24,432 nt of DNA from Bacillota bacterium (lineage in GTDB: Bacteria; Bacillota; Clostridia; Christensenellales; Aristaeellaceae): contig JAEYQQ010000197.1 of NCBI GenBank assembly GCA_023409955.1, positions 1 to 24,432 on the forward strand, in the 5' to 3' direction. Shown one piece after another: positions 1-7,978 of the stretch (position 1 is its first letter; the number at the start of each line of letters is the position of its first letter). The notes below the pieces were generated by a model. That model was not told the DNA's origin, made no database searches, and saw only the letters and a program-made list of their open reading frames with translations. The position numbers and the translations under genes are program-made.

Positions 1-89
1 TATCTTGTCATGTGTATAAAAGCCACACCATTATTTGCTGAATACACCTCAAGATCGCCAAACAGCCCAAAAGGTTTTTAACAGTCCTG

Positions 90-122
90 CCGCATCCTGA
101 AAACAGGGTGCGGTTTTTGTTT
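90..122 (+). terminator. Intrinsic terminator of an upstream gene outside the window
   Basis: A 10-bp stem (90-99 with 104-113, one G-T pair) has an AAAA loop and is followed by TTTTTGTTT. It most likely ends a transcript entering from the left edge. No coding frame is recognisable in bases 1-89. Confidence 0.8.
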
Positions 123-703
123 GCATAAATTGGTACACTCAGCTAATAGTACTCACCCATGATGCATGGGATATCTACTGCTGCTTGAAAGTGCGCATAC
201 CCTCTACCATCATGCCAGCGAACAAGCACTTGTTTCTGCTGATGCCATTGCCCGATACCGGGCAATCGCACCTTATATCACATTTGGCGAACAATCCGTT
301 TTTCTCGATCATGGCAACAGCCTTACGTGCTGGATGCTGCCAACCGGTATCTGGAGGGGCTGCAATCCCTGGACCTAATGATATCCGCCATGAATCAGAC
401 ATCCAAAATAGCCTATCAAGAAAAGTGACATACAGTCGCTATGTTCACTCCCCGGCCGCAGCAGCAAAGGGCAGAAAAAAAGAAATATTTCGCCTATCCG
501 TTTCATTCTTACCCTATTTGGGTTACATATACATCGTACTGACACAGAGAAGCATTTTCAGCGTATAATGTCAGTTCCCCCGGCAGTCCGTGTGCACAAG
601 GTCTTGCTTGGTTGCCAAAAATACTGCTTCGCACCTTCAATAACCATTATCTTTTGATATTTTTATTTCTCTATGTGGTTCCGCAGTACGCCCAAGCTGA
701 ACA
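123..703. other. 580-base stretch with no supported gene
   Basis: Open frames exist at 166-378 and 185-568 (+), but neither has a ribosome site. They overlap each other in different frames and their products resemble nothing I recognise. A short dyad CCCATG-ATG-CATGGG lies at 156-170. The 166-378 frame reads somewhat protein-like for its first 55 residues, so a decayed gene is possible but not shown. The right part probably holds the promoter of the TetR-type gene. Confidence 0.5.
539..569 (+). promoter_or_regulatory. Candidate sigma-A promoter for the TetR-type gene
   Basis: A perfect TATAAT stands at 564-569. The best -35 is CTGACA at 539-544, giving a long 19-base spacer. It would give an untranslated leader of about 150 bases before the regulator. 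Confidence 0.3.
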
Positions 704-733
704 ATGTTCACCCATCTTAAGGAGGAGCTCTCA

Positions 734-1294
734 CTGAATACAAACATTACATCCCGGCAGGACATACTCAATACAGCCCGGAGCCTTGCAAGGGATATGT
801 CCTTGTCTTTAATCGGCATTCGACAGGTAGCGGATGCCTGCGATATCTCTGTGGGTACGGTGTACAATTACTTTCCCTCCAAGGCAGACCTGCTGGCAGC
901 ACTGACAGAGGATATCTGGCGCACGGCCTTTGACGGCCACTTGGATGATGCTTACAATTTGGGCTTTGTGGATTATGTATCCTGGCTGTTTCAACGTGCC
1001 CGCAGCGCCACCTCCGGATTCCCCTCTTTTTTAAGCCGACATCCCCTCCATTTCCGCTCCATGGAAAAAAAAGAGGGCCGGGCTGTCATGGAAAACATGT
1101 TCCAGTATCTCAAATCTGGCATGCGGGCATCGCTGGATCGGGACAAGAATGCAGCAATCACCTCCCTCTACCCCAATATCAACCCGGATGAACTGGTGGA
1201 ATTTTCATTTATCAATCTCTTTTCCTTGCTGGCTTCCGGCAGCGACAATTGCGATACGCTGCTGAAGGTGCTCCAACTGATTCTCTATCAATGA
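734..1294 (+). CDS. TetR/AcrR-family transcriptional regulator
   Basis: This is a probable repressor that acts as a DNA-binding dimer and responds to a small ligand. With the start used here it has 186 residues, normal for TetR proteins. The N-terminal helix-turn-helix is clear at about residues 28-50 (IGIRQVADACDISVGTVYNYFPSK), ending in the family's typical YNYFPSKADLL. The helical C-terminal ligand domain is not assignable. The start is unusual: AAGGAGG at 719-725 sits 8 bases before an in-frame CTG at 734. The only upstream ATG (704) precedes the ribosome site and would place it inside the gene, so I prefer CTG. The MATE pump gene follows 180 bases downstream from its own promoter, and control of that pump is a reasonable inference from position only. 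Confidence 0.85.
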   Translation: MNTNITSRQDILNTARSLARDMSLSLIGIRQVADACDISVGTVYNYFPSKADLLAALTEDIWRTAFDGHLDDAYNLGFVDYVSWLFQRARSATSGFPSFLSRHPLHFRSMEKKEGRAVMENMFQYLKSGMRASLDRDKNAAITSLYPNINPDELVEFSFINLFSLLASGSDNCDTLLKVLQLILYQ

Positions 1295-1324
1295 AGCAAA
1301 AAACCCGCCAGAGGCTCCCCCGCC

Positions 1325-1353
1325 TTGCCATAAAGCCGCCGGCATGGTATACT
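1325..1353 (+). promoter_or_regulatory. Sigma-A promoter of the MATE pump gene
   Basis: TTGCCA (1325-1330), a 17-base spacer and TATACT (1348-1353) with an extended TGG element at 1345-1347. The spacer carries a loose dyad CCAT-N12-ATGG (1328-1347) that could be an operator for the neighbouring TetR-type protein. That role is inferred. Confidence 0.6.
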
Positions 1354-1414
1354 GCTGACAATCAAATAGGAAACACAATTATTCAGCCACCGGGTTGGTA
1401 ATTCGTGCCTGAAC

Positions 1415-1442
1415 ACATTCCGTTAGGTCTTGGAAGGAATGT
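1415..1442 (+). promoter_or_regulatory. Inverted repeat in the MATE leader
   Basis: ACATTCC (1415-1421) and GGAATGT (1436-1442) are perfect 7-base inverted arms separated by 14 bases. They lie downstream of the promoter and 33 bases before the start codon. This could be a repressor operator or an RNA hairpin; seven bases alone do not decide. Confidence 0.3.
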
Positions 1443-1475
1443 TGCTCGGGCATTTTTTATTGGAGGGATATTTTA

Positions 1476-2816
1476 ATGGGCACTCTGAAAAGCTTTTTCA
1501 AGTACGTGAGTCTGAACATCCTGGGTATGGCGGCCCTATCCTGCTACATTCTGGCCGATACCTTTTTTATCGCAAAGGCCCTGGGGGCAAACGGGCTGGC
1601 GGCACTGAACCTATCCATCTCCGTATTCAGCATGATCAGTGCGGTGGGGCTGATGCTGGGCATCGGCGGCGGTACAAAATTCGCCATTCTAAGGTCACAA
1701 TCCCCTAATCAAAAGGATAGTAGCATTTTTACCAGCATTACTTCTCTTGGCATGCTGCTGGGCCTTGGATCAATGGCTGCCGGGATATTCTTTTCAAAGC
1801 CCCTTGCCAAAGCCCTGGGTGCAGATGCTTATACGCTGCCGCTGACAGCGGTTTACCTCCAGGTGATTCTTTGCTTTGCTCCCTTTTTCATTTTCAATAA
1901 CATCCTGCTGGCCTTTGTCCGCAACGACGGCAGCCCCAAGCTGTGCATGACGGCCATGATTACCGGCAGCCTGTGCAATGTGGTGCTGGATTATGTTTTT
2001 ATGTTCCCTTTGCAAATGGGCATGTTTGGTGCGGCCTTTGCCACAGGCCTTGCACCTGTGATCAGCCTTGGCATACTCTCCCTCCACTTTATCAAAAAGA
2101 AAAACAGCTTTGGCCTAAACAGAAAAAAGATCCATATCAAGCTGGCCCTGTCCGCCCTGCCCCTTGGCATAACTTCCTTCATAGCGGAGCTTTCCTCCGG
2201 GATTGTCCTGGTCATTTTCAACCTGCAGCTGCTGCGCATTAGCGGCAATGTGGGCGTGGCCGCCTATGGCATTATCGCAAACATCGCTTTGGTATGTGTT
2301 GCTGTATTCACAGGCATTGCTCAAGGCATACAACCACTGATCAGCCATGCTTATGGCGCAGGGGACAAGCCTTCTCTATTCAAAGTAAAACGGTATGCAC
2401 TCCTGCTGTCCCTGGCCCTGGCGCTGCTGTTTTATGTAACCGGCACGCTCTTTTCCGATGGTATAGTTCACGTATTCAACAGCGAAGGAAACCTGGAACT
2501 TGCAGCCATTGCCGAGCATGGCATTGCCATATACTTTCTGGGCTTTATGTTTCTGGGTATCAACATGACATCTGCGGCCTTTTATAGTGCCGCCGCCAAG
2601 CCTGCCATCGGCATATGGACTGCCCTTATACGGGGTTGTCTGGCCATATTGCCCCTATCCCTTATCCTACCCCGGTTCCTTGGAATTGACGGAGTCTGGC
2701 TGGCTTTTGTGCTGTCAGAGGTTTTCGCTTGCCTATATCTGGTAGGCGCCGCTTTCATGCAGCGCAAAAAGAGCAAGCTCTCCGCCGAGCTTCTAGTTGA
2801 CAGCTCCTTTATCTAA
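1476..2816 (+). CDS. MATE-family multidrug/cation efflux transporter
   Basis: This is an inner-membrane secondary transporter of 446 residues, the usual size for the family, with about 12 hydrophobic segments arranged as two six-helix halves. It starts MGTLKSFFKYVSLNILGMAA, typical of clostridial MepA/NorM-like proteins. The helix 1-2 region contains the characteristic LADTFFIAKALGANGLAALN. MATE proteins exchange Na+ or H+ for organic cations, drugs or metabolites; the substrate here cannot be read from sequence. The ATG has GGAGGG at 1461-1466, spaced 9 bases. The gene has its own promoter and ends at a bidirectional terminator. The upstream TetR-type regulator is the likely controller. Confidence 0.93.
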   Translation: MGTLKSFFKYVSLNILGMAALSCYILADTFFIAKALGANGLAALNLSISVFSMISAVGLMLGIGGGTKFAILRSQSPNQKDSSIFTSITSLGMLLGLGSMAAGIFFSKPLAKALGADAYTLPLTAVYLQVILCFAPFFIFNNILLAFVRNDGSPKLCMTAMITGSLCNVVLDYVFMFPLQMGMFGAAFATGLAPVISLGILSLHFIKKKNSFGLNRKKIHIKLALSALPLGITSFIAELSSGIVLVIFNLQLLRISGNVGVAAYGIIANIALVCVAVFTGIAQGIQPLISHAYGAGDKPSLFKVKRYALLLSLALALLFYVTGTLFSDGIVHVFNSEGNLELAAIAEHGIAIYFLGFMFLGINMTSAAFYSAAAKPAIGIWTALIRGCLAILPLSLILPRFLGIDGVWLAFVLSEVFACLYLVGAAFMQRKKSKLSAELLVDSSFI

Positions 2817-2839
2817 ATGGCATTCTTAACCCCAAAGGC

Positions 2840-2862
2840 CCAGAGCGACCAGTAAGCCCTGG
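2840..2862. repeat. Diverged copy of the 24.2-24.4 kb repeat core
   Basis: This 23-base segment matches the hairpin core of the repeats at the right end of the window (24269-24291 and 24408-24430) at 20 of 23 positions, keeping CCAG-GCGACC-G-AAGCCCTGG. It lies between the MATE stop codon and its terminator. This suggests a dispersed intergenic repeat in the genome. Confidence 0.45.
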
Positions 2863-2928
2863 CGGTGTCTTGAAAACCAATACCATCGCCTGGCAGGTAA
2901 GGTACAGCATGTAAAAATCTATCTGTAT

Positions 2929-2966
2929 AAAAAAGCCGCTTTGGAAATTAAATCCAAAGCGGTTTT
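2929..2966. terminator. Bidirectional terminator between convergent genes
   Basis: A perfect 9-bp stem CCGCTTTGG (2936-2944) / CCAAAGCGG (2954-2962) is flanked by six A on the left (2929-2934) and TTTT on the right. It can end both the MATE transcript and the minus-strand DUF1398-like gene. Confidence 0.85.
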
Positions 2967-2992
2967 CACAAACCCTTGCAAAGCACCCTGCA

Positions 2993-3382
2993 TTACTCCC
3001 TTATTTTCTCCACACTGACCACGCCGCCATGCCTGTCATAATAGGTAACGGTGCCATTCTCAAAATCAGTAACCCACCGCTCCACCCCGCTCATTCCAGC
3101 CTCCCGGCAAAAGGTCAGGTAATCTGTGACCCCGTTTTGATGGTCCTTCCATATCAGTTTGAACACCCTTTGGGATGGCAAAGCTGCTGCAACAATATCC
3201 GAAGGGCCGTGGATCCAGGATAAACGGCCGCCATCCTTGCCCTTAAAGGTCCAGGAGCCATCCGTCAGGGAGACTTCATGGCTTTTAACCTCCATGGCCA
3301 AAAGCTCCTTGACATACTTTTGAAAGTCTGCGCCATTTTTCACCTTTTTGTGGGCGGCTTCTATCTGCTCTTTGCTATACAT
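2993..3382 (-). CDS. DUF1398-like small protein
   Basis: A 129-residue soluble protein starting MYSKEQIEAAHKKVKNGADF. The opening (EQIEAAHKKVKNGADFQKYVKEL) and the later WIHGPSD and WVTDFENGTVTYYD segments resemble DUF1398 proteins (E. coli YbcV-like), whose function is unknown. The minus-strand ribosome site GAGG lies 8 bases before the second of two close ATG codons, so I start at 3382; the longer frame from 3421 begins before the ribosome site. It is a single gene convergent with the MATE gene. No signal peptide or membrane segment is seen. Confidence 0.75.
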   Translation of the reverse strand: MYSKEQIEAAHKKVKNGADFQKYVKELLAMEVKSHEVSLTDGSWTFKGKDGGRLSWIHGPSDIVAAALPSQRVFKLIWKDHQNGVTDYLTFCREAGMSGVERWVTDFENGTVTYYDRHGGVVSVEKIRE

Positions 3383-3421
3383 GGGCATTTCCTCAATCCT
3401 GTTTAATACAAAATAGCACAA

Positions 3422-3449
3422 AATATACGTATATAGATAATACCCTCAA
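3422..3449 (-). promoter_or_regulatory. Candidate promoter for the DUF1398-like gene
   Basis: Read on the minus strand, TTGAGG (3444-3449), a 16-base spacer and TATATT (3422-3427). The match is modest, but the position is suitable, about 40 bases before the start codon. Confidence 0.3.
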
Positions 3450-3480
3450 ATACAATGTCTGAATCGCTCCCCGTCATCCG

Positions 3481-3509
3481 TTGACATATAATGATTGTTG
3501 TGGTATAAA
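3481..3509 (+). promoter_or_regulatory. Strong sigma-A promoter of the SH3-like gene
   Basis: Perfect TTGACA (3481-3486), a 17-base spacer and TATAAA (3504-3509) with an extended TGG element. Transcription from about 3516 rules out an ATG at 3495 and supports the TTG start at 3555. Confidence 0.75.
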
Positions 3510-3554
3510 TTTGAAAATAATGTACATTTGCAGATGTTTGGGAGGATGAATGCA

Positions 3555-4490
3555 TTGAAGAAAAGATATAGTGCGAATCCTTTGAATACGGTCTCCTTCC
3601 GGCTTGTGGCATCCGCATTTCTGTTTCTGGTGCTGGCCCTGCTGGCAGCCTGGCAAATGACGCAGCCAGGGCAGGACAAAGCCCAGGCCGTCATGGCAGG
3701 TGCACCTACCGAGGAACCTTCCCAGCAGGCAGCGAATAAAGCCTCGGCACCAAACAGCATTATTCCCGGGGACAGCCTGGTGTTTCTAAAAAATTTGCCC
3801 GAAAAAACCAGCGGCATCATCATTTCAGCGCCAGGCAGCCGTGTAACGGTGCTTGATCAGGCAGGCCTCTGGTCCTATGTCTCCTATACAGATGATGCCG
3901 GCATCACTTATGAGGGCTTTGTACAGACCGGCGGTACATATGGCGTAGGCATCGCCCATAAGGGGATGACAGCCACCATTAATGAAGGCTGGTTTAAGCT
4001 GTATGCTGCTCCCGCTTATCAAAAGGAAATCACAACCTTGTCCCAAGGATCAACCGTCAATGTACTGGAGTTTGGCATCCATTGGAGCTATATTACCTAT
4101 AATGGCTATGCAGGCTATGCCGATAGCGACAGTCTGCGCCTTATAAACCCGCCAGTTGTGCAAAGCCCGGACATCCATGCATCCGACCGGGCACTCACCC
4201 GTATAGCACCCGACTATACCGGCATGGTATTAATGGATGAAAGCGCAGCGATACAGCACGCCCTAAAGGCCCTGATGAGCAAGTATGGTTATGAAAGCGG
4301 CTTTGAAAATGCGTACACCATCAGCATAAAGTATGAGCCCCTCAGTGAAGGTACCTTCAACCATATTCTACGTCCATTTTTCCAGGTAGCCCTATACCAA
4401 GGTAGCCATATGGTAAACAGTGTATATATTAATGCCTATACCGGCGTCATCTACGGCATTACATCAGAAGACGACGGTGCCAATGGATAA
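3555..4490 (+). CDS. Membrane-anchored protein with two SH3-like repeats and PepSY-like tail
   Basis: A 311-residue protein with a basic N-terminus and a single hydrophobic segment (about 16-34), so most of it is probably outside the membrane. A Q/A/P-rich linker follows (about 36-66), then two SH3b-like beta modules. The first is at about 72-125 (GSRVTVLDQAGLWSYVSY) and the second at about 138-196 (GSTVNVLEFGIHWSYITY). The C-terminal 75 residues (AIQHALKALMSKYG to YINAYTGVIYGI) resemble PepSY-type domains. SH3b modules often bind cell-wall peptides; the role here is unknown. GGGAGG at 3540-3545 touches ATG 3546 but is 9 bases from in-frame TTG 3555, which I take as the start. It is monocistronic, with its own promoter and terminator. 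Confidence 0.75.
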   Translation: MKKRYSANPLNTVSFRLVASAFLFLVLALLAAWQMTQPGQDKAQAVMAGAPTEEPSQQAANKASAPNSIIPGDSLVFLKNLPEKTSGIIISAPGSRVTVLDQAGLWSYVSYTDDAGITYEGFVQTGGTYGVGIAHKGMTATINEGWFKLYAAPAYQKEITTLSQGSTVNVLEFGIHWSYITYNGYAGYADSDSLRLINPPVVQSPDIHASDRALTRIAPDYTGMVLMDESAAIQHALKALMSKYGYESGFENAYTISIKYEPLSEGTFNHILRPFFQVALYQGSHMVNSVYINAYTGVIYGITSEDDGANG

Positions 4491-4527
4491 AACTCCCCAT
4501 CATTGACTACCACTGATTTGAGTTAGC

Positions 4528-4567
4528 AAAAAGCGCCTGCGGTGGGGTCATGCCGCAAGCGCTTTTT
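4528..4567 (+). terminator. Intrinsic terminator after the SH3-like gene
   Basis: AAAAAGCGC (4528-4536) pairs with GCGCTTTTT (4559-4567), with a second inner helix TGCGG/CCGCA. The symmetrical A and T ends could allow it to work in both directions. Confidence 0.8.
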
Positions 4568-4958
4568 GATTAAATATTAAATATTAAGTATTAACAGGGT
4601 TGCGGGATATATGTTCAAACCATTATTTCCGCGCTCCTTGCCTAATAATTATACAGTTCATGTGCTGGTGCTGCTGGCACCCCCCATAGGCTCCTTTTAT
4701 GATTTCCGCAGTCCATGGTATCAACAAGGACTATGGCATTTCTTCATAAAAGCAGCGCTATCCCTCCGAAAACACATGGAATGCACTCTTATAAGGCGTA
4801 TCTATTATAACACAATTGACTGAAAACGAAACACCGTATTCGATAATTGATACACCTATGAAGAAATTTGTTAAGAAGTGCACAAAAGGGTTATGCATAT
4901 TCTACGCAGAACTTCTGCATACACCTTATACCATTTTCGTACCAGGGAGGCACCCTAT
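4568..4958 (+). other. 390-base intergenic stretch without a supported gene
   Basis: It begins with AT-rich direct repeats (TAAATATTAAATATTAAG, about 4569-4588). An open frame at 4611-4823 has no ribosome site and no recognisable product. Promoter-like words occur (TTGACT at 4816, TTGATA at 4847), but none has a good -10 at the right distance. The promoter of the following hydrolase is probably here but is not identified. Confidence 0.5.
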
Positions 4959-6098
4959 ATGGCCAATATCCTCGATTATCTGACTTGGCGGGGGGATGTC
5001 CCCTTTTACGGCGTCCCCTTTTGTGATGTGGATAACCTGATCCTGTCTCAATTTGCCTATATCCTGCTGGAAAATGCCATTCAGGGTGATGAACCCATCA
5101 GCATAAAGGAGATTGGCGACGCCCTGGCCGATCAACCGGATGCCTTTTTTTACATCGAACGAGACAGCAACCGTGCACTGCTTCGGCTGATGGCACAAGG
5201 CCAGCGATTTTGCCAAGCAAAGGTTCACCTGTACCGGCACGAGATTGATCAGGAAAAAGAAAAGCAGTTTGCCGCCGTAACACTTTTACTCAGTGACGGC
5301 ACGGCCTTTGTTGCCTTTCGGGGCACAGACAATACCCTGGTAGGCTGGAAGGAGGATTTCAACCTGTCCTTTGCCTGTCCGGTGCCCGCACAGGTATCCG
5401 CCGTAGACTACTTGAAAATGGCGGCAGACCGTTTCGATTTGCCCATCAGGGTAGGCGGCCATTCCAAAGGCGGCAACCTGGCGGTATACGCCGCCGCCCA
5501 TGTTCCCATGCAGGTACAAAACAGGCTGCTGATGGTATACAGCAACGACGGCCCCGGTATGGACGAAGCCACCTTTTTCAGCGAAGGCTATGCCCGCATC
5601 GTGCCTAAGCTTCGGTCCATTGTGCCCCAATCCTCGGTGATCGGCATCCTCCTCCAGCATCCTGAGGATTACATGGTGGTCAAAAGCAATGCCTTTGGCA
5701 TCTTTCAGCACAGCTTGTTTTCCTGGCAGGTGCTGCGGGATGGCTGTGAGGTAATTGAAAACCTGCAGCCCGGCAGCCGGCACCTGGACCAGGTGATGAA
5801 AACCTGGCTGGGAGGCCTGAGCACCCAGGAGCGCATGACCATTGTGGATACCATGTTTGCTGTGCTTAGCGCCACAAAAGCATCCACTGTGGAAAACCTG
5901 GGGGAAGGCATCTTGCAAAACGCAGGGGTCATGTTAGCCGCCATCCGGAACCTGGATGCAGCTACACGCAAGCGGGTACGCCACATCATGGGCAGTTTTT
6001 TCAGTGCCGCAGTCAAACGCAAGGAGCTGAAGGGCCATGAATCCCCGGCTCTGGAACCACCAGCCCAGGCTGCAATGGATAAGCCGGGAGAGAAGTGA
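4959..6098 (+). CDS. Mbeg1-like (DUF2974) alpha/beta-hydrolase
   Basis: A 379-residue protein opening MANILDYLTWRGDVPF, the hallmark N-terminus of the DUF2974/Mbeg1-like family common in Firmicutes. A lipase-type nucleophile elbow, GGHSKGG (about 166-172), puts the probable catalytic serine at 169, and AFRGTD (119-124) fits the oxyanion-side strand seen in lipase-3-like folds. No signal peptide or membrane helix is visible, so it is probably cytoplasmic. The substrate is unknown for the family. Start: GGGAGG at 4945-4950 is 8 bases before ATG 4959; the frame stays open upstream, but the family N-terminus matches this ATG. It stands alone between two intergenic regions. Confidence 0.88.
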   Translation: MANILDYLTWRGDVPFYGVPFCDVDNLILSQFAYILLENAIQGDEPISIKEIGDALADQPDAFFYIERDSNRALLRLMAQGQRFCQAKVHLYRHEIDQEKEKQFAAVTLLLSDGTAFVAFRGTDNTLVGWKEDFNLSFACPVPAQVSAVDYLKMAADRFDLPIRVGGHSKGGNLAVYAAAHVPMQVQNRLLMVYSNDGPGMDEATFFSEGYARIVPKLRSIVPQSSVIGILLQHPEDYMVVKSNAFGIFQHSLFSWQVLRDGCEVIENLQPGSRHLDQVMKTWLGGLSTQERMTIVDTMFAVLSATKASTVENLGEGILQNAGVMLAAIRNLDAATRKRVRHIMGSFFSAAVKRKELKGHESPALEPPAQAAMDKPGEK

Positions 6099-6123
6099 CA
6101 AGCTTCGATGATGGGATACACTG

Positions 6124-6156
6124 CGGGGAAGGAGCATAAAAGCCGCCCCTTCCCCG
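6124..6156. terminator. Possible bidirectional terminator hairpin
   Basis: A perfect 9-bp GC-rich stem CGGGGAAGG (6124-6132) / CCTTCCCCG (6148-6156) with a 15-base loop. It sits between the convergent hydrolase and DUF6440-like genes. There is no good T tract on either side, so its efficiency is uncertain. Confidence 0.45.
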
Positions 6157-6186
6157 TACATATTGATTTTGGTTATGCTATAACAG

Positions 6187-6381
6187 TTATAGCCGTTCCA
6201 GCTCCATGGGCGACAGCTGCGAGATAATGGGCTTGCCGTCCTTGTCCAGCAGCGGCGTCATGCCTCCAGCAGAGCCGCATTCATGAAACAAATAGTTAAC
6301 TCCCGTCGCCTTGTCCACCCATATCTCCGTGCAGGTCAGGGACCCTTGGGTATACACCTTCACAAAGCGCTTGTCTTTCAT
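6187..6381 (-). CDS. DUF6440-like small protein
   Basis: A 64-residue protein beginning MKDKRFVKVYTQGSL. The core EIWVDKATGVNYLF, then GSAGGMTPLLDKDGKPII, is the pattern I associate with DUF6440 family proteins; function unknown. On the minus strand AAGGAGGT lies 10 bases before this ATG. Longer readings of the frame, up to 6537, place the ribosome site inside the gene and are rejected. No export signal is visible. It is convergent with the Mbeg1-like gene and divergent from the transsulfuration gene. Confidence 0.78.
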   Translation of the reverse strand: MKDKRFVKVYTQGSLTCTEIWVDKATGVNYLFHECGSAGGMTPLLDKDGKPIISQLSPMELERL

Positions 6382-6551
6382 CTTCCTATGCACCTCCTTC
6401 TTTCCATACATCTTTTCTTCGCCATGGTACAACTCACTCCTTCCGAAGTTGACGCAATACCGCAGCAGCCAGCCTGAAACCCTCCTTTTCCCGTCCGCTT
6501 CCTCTCCCATCACCAAGCCACAATTCCTATCAAGCAAATATGAAATAGGTC

Positions 6552-6580
6552 TTGACAGAACCCGCCCCTCGGATTATCAT
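6552..6580 (+). promoter_or_regulatory. Sigma-A promoter of the transsulfuration gene
   Basis: Perfect TTGACA (6552-6557), 17 bases, then TATCAT (6575-6580). Only about 40 bases separate the expected transcript start from the start codon, too short for a SAM riboswitch or T-box. Confidence 0.72.
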
Positions 6581-6626
6581 ACTTTTCATACCTTATTGAT
6601 ATGAATTTGTATGGGAGTGTTGGGAT

Positions 6627-7772
6627 ATGGACATTGCAACCTGTTGTATTCACGGCAGCCGCAAAAGGTATGATAGTACGGGGGCCGTCAGCATGCCCAT
6701 CTTCCAGTCTGCCACCTTCGCCCATCCCGGGGTAGGCCAAAGCACAGGCTTTGATTATTCACGGCAGCAAAACCCCACAAGGGAGCATTTGGAGCAAACC
6801 CTTTGCGCCTTGGAACATGGGTCAGATGCCTTGGCCTTTTCCTCCGGCATGGCTGCTGCCTCGGCATTGATGGAGCTGTTTTCCCCCGGTGACCACATCA
6901 TCGCTTCCGATGATTTGTACGGCGGCTCCAACCGCCTGTTTGAGACCATCTCAAAAAAGAATGGCTTAACCTTTTCTTATACCGATACCACCAACATAAG
7001 CAACGTGCTAGCGCTGCTCACCAGCCAAACAAAGGCATTGTTTATCGAGACCCCCTCCAACCCCATGATGCTGGTAACAGACATCGCAGCGGCGTCAGAC
7101 CTCTGCCGTGCCTATGGCCTATTGCTGATTGTGGACAACACCTTTCTGACGCCTTACCTACAAAGGCCACTGACACTGGGGGCAAATATCGTTTTGCACA
7201 GCGGCACCAAGTACCTGGCCGGCCACAACGATACCCTGGCAGGCTTTTTGGTGGTAAAAGACCAGGAGCTCTCAAACCGGCTGCGCTTTATCTACAAAAC
7301 CACTGGGGCCTGCCTTTCCCCCTTTGACAGTTGGCTGACCATACGGGGCATAAAAACCCTGGCAGTACGCATGGAACGCCAGCAGCAAACTGCGCTGGTA
7401 CTGGCCAACTGGCTCAGCCAGCAGCCCAAGGTGAAGCATGTTTATTATGCAGGCCTTGATACACACCCCCAGCGGGAAATCTCCTTACGCCAGGCCAGGG
7501 GCTTTGGGGCTATGCTGTCTTTTCAGGTGGACTCTGCACAAACCGCAAGAAGCATCCTGGAGGGTGTCCGTATCATCCAATACGCCGAAAGCCTGGGAGG
7601 TGTGGAATCCCTAATCACCTACCCCATGCTGCAAACCCATGCCGATGTACCACTGGAAGAACGCGAGAAGAAGGGTATCACCGAAAGGCTGCTGCGGTTT
7701 TCCATAGGCCTGGAAGACCCGAAGGACCTGATGGAGGACCTTGCCCAAGCCATTTGGGATCAGGGGGAGTGA
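6627..7772 (+). CDS. Cystathionine gamma-synthase/lyase family PLP enzyme
   Basis: A 381-residue cytoplasmic fold-type I PLP enzyme of the Cys/Met metabolism family, of normal length for MetB/MetC/CGL members and shorter than O-acetylhomoserine sulfhydrylases. Visible motifs are YSRQQNPTR (44-52), SSGMAA (72-77, phosphate loop), DLYGG (96-100), ETPSNP (141-146), IVDNTF (168-173, Asp170 to the pyridine nitrogen) and HSGTKYLAGH (191-200) with the PLP lysine at 195. The family moves sulfur between cysteine and homocysteine or cleaves cystathionine, methionine or cystine. Synthase, beta-lyase and gamma-lyase activities cannot be separated from sequence alone. GGGAG at 6613-6617 is 9 bases before the ATG. 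The gene lies upstream of a probable cystine importer. Confidence 0.9.
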   Translation: MDIATCCIHGSRKRYDSTGAVSMPIFQSATFAHPGVGQSTGFDYSRQQNPTREHLEQTLCALEHGSDALAFSSGMAAASALMELFSPGDHIIASDDLYGGSNRLFETISKKNGLTFSYTDTTNISNVLALLTSQTKALFIETPSNPMMLVTDIAAASDLCRAYGLLLIVDNTFLTPYLQRPLTLGANIVLHSGTKYLAGHNDTLAGFLVVKDQELSNRLRFIYKTTGACLSPFDSWLTIRGIKTLAVRMERQQQTALVLANWLSQQPKVKHVYYAGLDTHPQREISLRQARGFGAMLSFQVDSAQTARSILEGVRIIQYAESLGGVESLITYPMLQTHADVPLEEREKKGITERLLRFSIGLEDPKDLMEDLAQAIWDQGE

Positions 7773-7978
7773 TCTATCGACAAAGTGGCGTTGCCACTTT
7801 GCCGAACTTTTCCCTCGTTGCACTGCATCAAGGGCTGTGCCTTTGTGCGGCCGTTTGCTCGGGCAAGGTTGGAATTATTTCAAAATTCTTGCGCAAACCA
7901 CCGCACATGCCGCTGGTTTGCGATCTGAAATCGGAGGGCATCGGCCCTCCAATGCCTCCTAGGATTGTTGATGGGCTG
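7773..7978. other. Hairpin-dense spacer, possible ncRNA or dispersed repeat
   Basis: Three perfect stems follow the stop codon. They are 7781-7789/7793-7801 (9 bp, 3-base loop), 7892-7900/7914-7922 (9 bp, 13-base loop) and 7933-7939/7944-7950 (7 bp, ATCG loop). Weaker ones lie between (GAATT/AATTC near 7872-7887). A true terminator follows at 7979. An open frame at 7754-8050 crosses all stems and starts inside the upstream gene, so I do not call it. It may be a structured 3' UTR, a small RNA, or an intergenic mobile repeat. Confidence 0.5.

Noticed and set aside
166..568. Two overlapping plus-strand frames as genes
   Set aside because: Neither has a ribosome site, they conflict with each other, and no family is recognisable. 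The first is kept only as a possible decayed gene in the description of the stretch.
4611..4823. 70-codon frame in the 4.6-4.9 kb intergenic region
   Set aside because: No ribosome site or recognisable product.
5286..5918. 210-codon minus-strand frame
   Set aside because: It lies entirely opposite the well-supported Mbeg1-like hydrolase. The product is His/Gly-rich in a way typical of antisense readings of coding DNA.
6581..6626. SAM riboswitch or T-box ahead of the transsulfuration gene
   Set aside because: The leader after the promoter is only about 40 bases and contains no T-box or SAM-box core sequence.
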